Origin: an uncultured Mycoplasmatota bacterium
Lineage (GTDB): Bacteria > Bacillota_I > Bacilli_A > RF39 > UBA660
Length of the DNA: 18,426 nt
Assembly: GCA_947645535.1 (NCBI GenBank)
Contig: CANSDD010000021.1
Coordinates: 1-18,426, forward strand
Direction: 5' to 3'
The first letter of the stretch is position 1. Each line of letters begins with the position of its first letter. Both the position numbers and the translations under genes were made by a program. The notes beneath the pieces were generated by a model that saw only the letters and a program-made list of their open reading frames with translations, did not search any database and was not told the DNA's origin. Below are positions 16,001 through 18,426 of this stretch, piece by piece.

Positions 16001-17151
16001 ATGGTAGTTTTAATATTTATGATGATATAAAACAAAAACTAATTCTTAAGGGAATAAAAGAGGAAGAAATTGCTTTTATTCATGAGGCAGATACAGAACA
16101 AAAGAAAGCAGAACTTTTTGAAGATATGAATACTGGAAAAATAAGGATCCTACTAGGTTCAACAGCCCGAATGGGAGCTGGTACGAATGTTCAAAAGAAA
16201 CTGATTGCTTTGCACCATTTAGACTGTCCATGGCGGCCGAGTGATATAGAGCAAAGAGAAGGGCGTATTCTAAGACAGGGAAATGAGAATGATACAGTTC
16301 AAATTTTCCGTTATGTTACAGAGGGCAGTTTTGATGGCTATTCTTATCAGTTAATTGAAACAAAGGCTAACTTTATAAATCAAATCATGACTGCAACCTC
16401 TGGTAGTCGTTCTATGGAAGACGTTGATGATAGTGCATTAAGTTATGCAGAAGTAAAAGCCATAGCAACTGGTAATCCACTGATTATGGAAAAATTTAAA
16501 GTTGAAAATGAATTGAAACAATTAAGTTTATCAAAAGCTAGATATGATTCATCAAAAAGAGAAATGGAAAACGATATAATGGTAAAACTTCCAACAGAAT
16601 TAAAAGAAAATCAAAGAATTGTAAAACTTATTGATCAAGATATCCCAAAGGTAAGAGATACATCTGGAGATAAATTTTCTATTGAAATCATGGGAACTAC
16701 TTATACAGAACGTGCTAAGGCTGGCGAAAAGCTTTGGGAATTAAGTAAAATATTAAAATCACAAGAAACAGTTTTAGGACATTTTTGCGATTTAGAGATA
16801 ACAGCCTATACAGATGAAGTTGCCCATTTACCACACTTTTATTTGAAAGGTGCATATAAATATCCATTTGAATTTTCTTCTAACAATGTTTCATTTATGA
16901 TTAAATTAGAGAATAGTTTGAAAGATATCCCTAAAAGAAAGACAGTGTTTTCTGAAAATATCGAAAAAACAAATAGTAAAATTGAAGAGATAAAACGAGA
17001 ACTTGAAAGACCATTTAATAAAATGCAAGAATTGAAAGATTTAACTATAAGAAAAAATGAGATATATAAAGAGCTTGGGATTGATGAAAATGATGAACAA
17101 ATTGTCTGCGAAGTAGAGCAAAATGTAAAACAATACGATTTAGAATTATAA
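10093..17151 (+). CDS. Giant ArdC-like / N6-adenine methylase / SNF2 helicase fusion protein
   Basis: This 2352-residue protein belongs to the very large conjugation-associated proteins of Gram-positive elements. The N-terminus (about 10-95) resembles the ArdC single-strand-binding domain (FGKYEDWNKIGRRIKSGEHGYRL, then VFDISQTWG). A conserved module with GTGGRTYTY lies near 279. After an acidic linker comes a methyltransferase: TGWGGISEAF (about 816-825), motif I VLEPAMGIGNFYG (from 883) and catalytic NIPFGN (949-954), a variant of NPPY. The SNF2 helicase has Walker A HAVGAGKT (1559-1566), DEAH (1723-1726), GSTARMGAGTNVQ (from 2022) and motif VI QREGRILRQG (2054-2063). A coiled coil ends the protein. 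The GTG start overlaps the sortase stop by four bases and has GGTGAG near 10079-10084. Likely role: protecting or processing entering DNA; this is inference. Confidence 0.92.
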   Translation: MIYEITKNNSNLLNFLKFSSQFYKAQYYNFENVLHLYEVCPTGKAFGKYEDWNKIGRRIKSGEHGYRLRGNNNWSFVVFDISQTWGAKAIFPKFDKTKMIAIVDYLIENYKLNNRDEMIEDRKKFYCTVYDISMKNIDKKNYNFSDKEKHFISSVTALLVLNKCNYEIDDLLEDNLLSDIKRDEFSYLLDTSYYFYRNTMFEVKALEKKLLSLEKNNKENSYVQPSLFSLEETNEEQKELINVLKLGNNFSKGDEHIYRIITSSINRKDKIRELKDSFGTGGRTYTYLDGESGWIDYDSKGITIHPNDDYDIVLSYNWDQVYSCYKDLIDNREYPEKDLLEKLETLEHNKNEILNNQYHLTNLDITYQFLNILYDKYPLPELKTLIDKVAEDKQYVECYFETLEDLQDTVSLLNYYIDNNLIKKEDIDSIYFVTPEYNKEVSNEELDLVSKEEYEKVLEPISSIGEEHKEQIDISNYIGKTYILKAEDQFVLSSNGEEEEEPETFDIVYKFIGLDEENRNYGLVEDTNVGEIIQEDLDTIIKSIDSRELEKENFIDNLCRTYYDKMGTEELETLDLNLEGELQTFSLNEHYKYIDIKEEFDSSLLYMISIKEKLGSVYTISDVISTPEGNFIEDYKLTDKEYNDLFDKGLDKHIDYVEGLDYEPDAEYYEDSIDEINSTIENIPRKNEQQELNLFDDELDYDLSFRKDDELKLNVTSKIPKEPLYRVVEQTVIPTVDGVTLSDKTYNYYDRDGNKIENFENNNIPKQNYHIKEDYIYNGLKSKFKNNIEAIKILRVLEKENRNATEEEQTILSKYTGWGGISEAFNKRKTGWTDEYTELKNLLTDEEYRKASESTLTSFYTPNNVIKTIWKIIEKMGFKNGNVLEPAMGIGNFYGNLPSNLENSKLYGIELDSLSGRIARKLYPNADIEVNGYEDTRYQDNFFDLAISNIPFGNIPIYDSKYKHTNFLIHDYYFQKTLDKVRAGGIIAFITSTGTMDKNDFRVRKYIAERADLIGAFRLPNDTFKNIANTKASTDVIFLKKKDRLEIGANPSWLNISYTEDNIPINNYYIEHPENLLGEMKFDPSMYGDEKFTSLHPLENIDLNDLLNKVVDNFESDIYKPVELEDEMKRNETIEALPNIKNNAYVVINDKVYQRNDSIMIPLENQEGKTCERIKGMIKVRDSLKKVFDIQLYDGTDEELEIAQDDLNYTYDEFIKKYGFLNDIVNLRAFNDDPDCYLLSSIEDDYKENDKTLYKKGIVFYERTLRKTNEILNADNPIEALTISLNEHGFVDIPYIASLIGMEEQQVIEELDGLIYKEPDISEEKEQDVWVTSAEYLSGNVREKLNKAQILNVDGSLDKNIEALKQVQPEDLKAEDIDISLGAVWIPPRIIKKFCVELVGIDELYEDRLVIDYVPEMNSWFLQRTGIRFDYGDTRNTKTWGTNRADALTLIKTSLNLKNISIFDKTDDDRQVFNAKETAIAREKQSEIKEEFKSWVNRNERIKDELVDIYNKRFNSIRLREYDGSNLRFKGMATNITLREHQKNAVARILYGGNTLLAHAVGAGKTFEMATASMELKRLGIANKPMFVVPNHLTEQWGSEFLRLYPHANILIATKKDFQKNKRKKLMARIATGEWDAVIVGHSSFCKIPVSRELQINHINEEIRNISIAIERLQAEHGEYLSVKKMEATQKSLSNNLAKLLNEDSKDDGVTFEQLGIDYLFVDEAHEFKNLALFSKMTNVSGVSGVASQKASDLYMKIQYLDSLNPNKSVVFATGTPISNSMAELYTMQKYLQHNTLRQMGLDYFDSWASVFGQTVTTIELSPSGDGFRNKTRFAKFNNVPELLNLFKNIADIQTAKTLKLPVPNLKFNRYEIVSAPKGKELSKYIEELVARSEDIKYNRVQPHEDNMLKVTNDGRKAALDLRLVGDNMPDLPDSKVNIAVRNIAKIYEDTKDNHLTQLVFCDLSTPKSDGSFNIYDDIKQKLILKGIKEEEIAFIHEADTEQKKAELFEDMNTGKIRILLGSTARMGAGTNVQKKLIALHHLDCPWRPSDIEQREGRILRQGNENDTVQIFRYVTEGSFDGYSYQLIETKANFINQIMTATSGSRSMEDVDDSALSYAEVKAIATGNPLIMEKFKVENELKQLSLSKARYDSSKREMENDIMVKLPTELKENQRIVKLIDQDIPKVRDTSGDKFSIEIMGTTYTERAKAGEKLWELSKILKSQETVLGHFCDLEITAYTDEVAHLPHFYLKGAYKYPFEFSSNNVSFMIKLENSLKDIPKRKTVFSENIEKTNSKIEEIKRELERPFNKMQELKDLTIRKNEIYKELGIDENDEQIVCEVEQNVKQYDLEL

Positions 17152-17175
17152 TTAAAAAGAAATTTTATTTTTTTG

Positions 17176-17198
17176 CAAAAAAACTCTTGATTTTTTTG
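17176..17198 (+). terminator. Weak AT hairpin after the giant gene
   Basis: CAAAAAAA (17176-17183) can pair with TTTTTTTG (17191-17198) around a 7-base loop, 25 bases past the giant gene's stop. The stem is almost all A-T and no T-run follows the second arm, so it would terminate poorly. It may allow partial read-through into the final gene. Confidence 0.25.
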
Positions 17199-17206
17199 TG
17201 AGTTGG

Positions 17207-17340
17207 AGTGATAAATATTTTAAGCCAAAAACCTATTTTAAGATATTAAATGTTCTTGTATTGGTTAATAAACAGAGGACTTTATCACTTGTATTGCTAA
17301 AAAAATAAAGTCTTTAAAAATGGCTTAAAATGCTAATTTA
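17207..17340 (+). ncRNA. Structured leader C with mutually exclusive pairings
   Basis: One fold has TTTTAAGCCA/TGGCTTAAAA (17218-17227 with 17321-17330), a 5'-side bulge AAAACCTA, TTTTA/TAAAA (17236-17240 with 17315-17319), and a tip of two hairpins: TATTAA/TTAATA (17244-17249 with 17265-17270) and AGGACTTTAT/ATAAAGTCTT (17276-17285 with 17305-17314). A short outer helix TAAAT/ATTTA (17212-17216 with 17336-17340) is possible. In a competing fold AGTGATAAA (17207-17215) pairs with TTTATCACT (17281-17289), which breaks the second tip hairpin and the outer helix. The ribosome binding site GAGGGAGG starts right after, at 17341. A translational switch is a reasonable inference. Confidence 0.55.
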
Positions 17341-17355
17341 GAGGGAGGAATTTTT

Positions 17356-17874
17356 ATGAGAGAAAATATTAGTGAATTAGCAAAAAATGCAGTAATTGAA
17401 TTTAGAAAATTAGATGATTCAAAAAAACTTTATGTGATGGGGATTATTTTGAATCATATCGAAAATGGTCTTATCAATGATGGAAATTATTCTAATAGTG
17501 ATGAGGCTTATGAAAATGATGGATTAGTATTTGAATCACAGTTCGTAAATTTGGATGATCCAATGAAATTGGCAACGAATTTATTAGTTATTGGAGCATC
17601 AAAAGAGGGAATAACTATCAATCCAAATGGTATTGATATTGAACCTTATGTAAAAGATAAGAATTCCTTAAATTCTATTATATCTACTTTTTACAAGTTA
17701 GATTATTGTGATAAGATAGATTTCATAACAGAAATATTGTATGATATTTCTATAATCGAAGAAGTAAAAAAATTAGACTTTGATTTTAATGGTTTAATTG
17801 ATGAGTTTTTAACTTATCGAAAAGAAACGTTTGGAGATAGTTTAGAAAATTCATTGGAAGTTGAAACAGAATAA
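17356..17874 (+). CDS. Unrecognised strongly acidic 172-residue protein
   Basis: I do not recognise this family. By eye the protein has about twice as many acidic as basic residues, spread over its whole length, with no signal peptide or membrane segment. The first third looks helical (ENISELAKNAVIEFRKL, then KLYVMGIILNHIENGL). The middle has a beta-like section (LVIGASKEGITINPNGIDIEPYV, about 78-100), and the end is helical. ATG 17356 follows GAGGGAGG at 17341-17348. It is the last gene before the intrinsic terminator at 18042-18092. An acidic protein near an ArdC-type gene could be a DNA mimic that blocks restriction or CRISPR nucleases, but nothing in the sequence proves this. Confidence 0.75.
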   Translation: MRENISELAKNAVIEFRKLDDSKKLYVMGIILNHIENGLINDGNYSNSDEAYENDGLVFESQFVNLDDPMKLATNLLVIGASKEGITINPNGIDIEPYVKDKNSLNSIISTFYKLDYCDKIDFITEILYDISIIEEVKKLDFDFNGLIDEFLTYRKETFGDSLENSLEVETE

Positions 17875-17896
17875 AATATTTTATATGCCGAGAAAA

Positions 17897-18010
17897 TTTA
17901 TTGAACAATAGGCACTTGACAATTCGTAATGCTCTTTGGCTAAGCAATATACTTTTTATTGCTTGCCTATTGATTTATAGGATTTCAAGTGGGTTCCTGT
18001 TGTCAATAAA
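17897..18010 (-). ncRNA. Structured element B, inverted relative of element A
   Basis: Read on the minus strand, this has the layout of element A. The outer helix is TTTATTG/CAATAAA (18004-18010 with 17897-17903). The second helix is CAACAGG/CCTATTG (17996-18002 with 17906-17912, one C-A mismatch). The bulge AACC (17992-17995) is the same, and the third helix is CACTTGA/TCAAGTG (17985-17991 with 17913-17919). The tip holds two hairpins: AAGCAATA/TATTGCTT (17942-17949 with 17957-17964) and CCTAT/ATAGG (17966-17970 with 17977-17981). The strand ATTGACAAYAGGAACCCA agrees in 17 of 18 bases with element A. No minus-strand gene follows, so it is not obviously a leader. Confidence 0.65.
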
Positions 18011-18041
18011 GGAATTGGAATATAATAGGACAGTTATATAT

Positions 18042-18092
18042 AAGAGGTTATTGTGAAATTGAAAATATGATTTCATAATAGCCTCTTTTTTT
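18042..18092 (+). terminator. Strong intrinsic terminator ending the transfer operon
   Basis: An 18-bp stem (18042-18059 with 18070-18087) with only two G-T wobbles and a 10-base loop is followed by seven Ts at 18086-18092. The foot of the stem is AAGAGG/CCTCTT. No T-run lies on the opposite side, so it works rightward only. It closes the plus-strand gene series and separates it from the promoter at 18286-18314. Confidence 0.92.
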
Positions 18093-18285
18093 GTGAAGTA
18101 TTTTTTTAGAACTATGTTTAGTAAGATATATGTTGCTTATAGTAATATATAAGCACAAAGGCAAGTTCTGCCTTTCTGCAAAGTAAAATTATAAATAGAT
18201 ATATGTCAATGGTAAAATAAATTCACTCTGTTCACCATTGACATATTTAATAGGCAAAAAATAAAAACAAAAATTGAAATAATTG
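18093..18285. other. Non-coding stretch with three hairpins
   Basis: No gene is visible. Three perfect inverted repeats follow each other: TGCTTATA/TATAAGCA (18134-18141 with 18148-18155), AAAGGCA/TGCCTTT (18157-18163 with 18169-18175), and ATATGTCAATGGT/ACCATTGACATAT (18201-18213 with 18234-18246). AGATATATGT occurs twice directly (18124-18133, 18197-18206). None is followed by a convincing T-run. They could be operators, RNA hairpins, or the site of a DNA-binding protein controlling the promoter just downstream. Confidence 0.6.
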
Positions 18286-18314
18286 ATTACAAATAAAGAA
18301 ATTTGTAGTATAAT
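18286..18314 (+). promoter_or_regulatory. Sigma-A-type promoter at the right edge
   Basis: The -10 is a perfect TATAAT (18309-18314). ATTACA (18286-18291) lies 17 bases upstream as a moderate -35. Transcription would start near 18321 and leave the window rightward. It lies after the operon terminator, so it drives a new unit. Confidence 0.65.
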
Positions 18315-18320
18315 TGTTAT

Positions 18321-18426
18321 AGAAAGCGATAACTGGTTTTGGAGTGCGAAAAGTTGTAAACGTGTTTCCTTCTCGCACCAGATTGATAGGAAACTCGAAC
18401 TTTTAATTCGAGAGTAATAAATATTA
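18321..18426 (+). ncRNA. Possible pseudoknotted leader RNA at the right edge
   Basis: Downstream of the edge promoter, GTGCGA (18344-18349) pairs with TCGCAC (18373-18378). GTTTCC (18364-18369), inside that loop, pairs with GGAAAC (18389-18394) outside it. The interleaved order is that of an H-type pseudoknot with 14-, 3- and 10-base loops, or of two alternative folds. A third hairpin CTCGAA/TTCGAG (18394-18399 with 18407-18412) follows. No open reading frame starts before the window ends. I recognise no riboswitch class in it. Confidence 0.45.

Noticed and set aside
6741..18010. An 11-kb transposon bounded by terminal inverted repeats made of elements A and B
   Set aside because: The enclosed genes are core transfer genes without a transposase, no target duplication is visible at the ends, and the similarity is structural with compensating changes rather than a copied terminus.
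18321..18426. CRISPR repeat or tracrRNA, suggested by GTTTTGGAG near 18336
   Set aside because: There is no second copy of the sequence, no spacer periodicity and no cas gene in the window.

Overview
The window is a very AT-rich stretch with standard bacterial signals: strong purine-rich ribosome binding sites, many 1-23 base gene overlaps, AGA-rich arginine usage, and TGA used as a real stop. This points to a low-GC Gram-positive (Bacillota), probably a gut Erysipelotrichia- or Clostridia-like host. The taxonomic guess is inference. All recognised genes lie on the plus strand and form the transfer module of an integrative conjugative element or conjugative plasmid. No integrase, replication initiator or attachment site is visible, so the two cannot be told apart here.

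Layout. Positions 1-2298 hold the end of a mating-pore cluster: the ATPase part of a VirB4-like protein (its N-terminal part is missing or out of frame), a 74-residue acidic protein, and a membrane-anchored M23 peptidase for opening the cell wall. Positions 2299-2657 are non-coding and full of inverted and direct repeats, with a good sigma-A-type promoter; this is the best oriT candidate. It is followed by a relaxosome cluster: a small ribbon-helix-helix protein, an HTH protein, a second ribbon-helix-helix protein and a MobP-type relaxase with an HxxxxHxHxH motif. Two unrecognised genes (199 and 402 aa) come next, then a structured leader, a coiled-coil protein, the VirD4-type coupling ATPase, a small XRE regulator, a sortase, and a giant 2352-residue protein. 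The giant protein joins an ArdC-like N-terminus, an N6-adenine methyltransferase and an SNF2-type helicase. A second structured leader precedes an acidic 172-residue protein. After it come a third structured element and a strong intrinsic terminator, which plausibly ends a transcript begun at the oriT promoter about 15.6 kb upstream.

How the parts fit (inference from family knowledge): the ribbon-helix-helix proteins and the relaxase assemble at oriT and nick it. VirD4 passes the relaxase-DNA complex to the VirB4-powered pore, and the M23 enzyme clears peptidoglycan. The sortase may anchor a surface adhesin encoded elsewhere, and the giant ArdC-methylase-helicase may protect or process incoming single-stranded DNA.

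The most unusual signal is non-coding. Two elements, at 6741-6850 (plus strand) and 17897-18010 (minus strand), share an architecture: an outer 7-bp helix whose base pairs differ between copies yet stay paired, a 7-bp helix, a conserved 4-base AACC bulge, a variable third helix, and terminal small hairpins. A third, looser relative at 17212-17340 has a competing upstream pairing partner. The right edge (18286-18426) carries a consensus-like promoter and a possible pseudoknotted leader for a gene outside the window.
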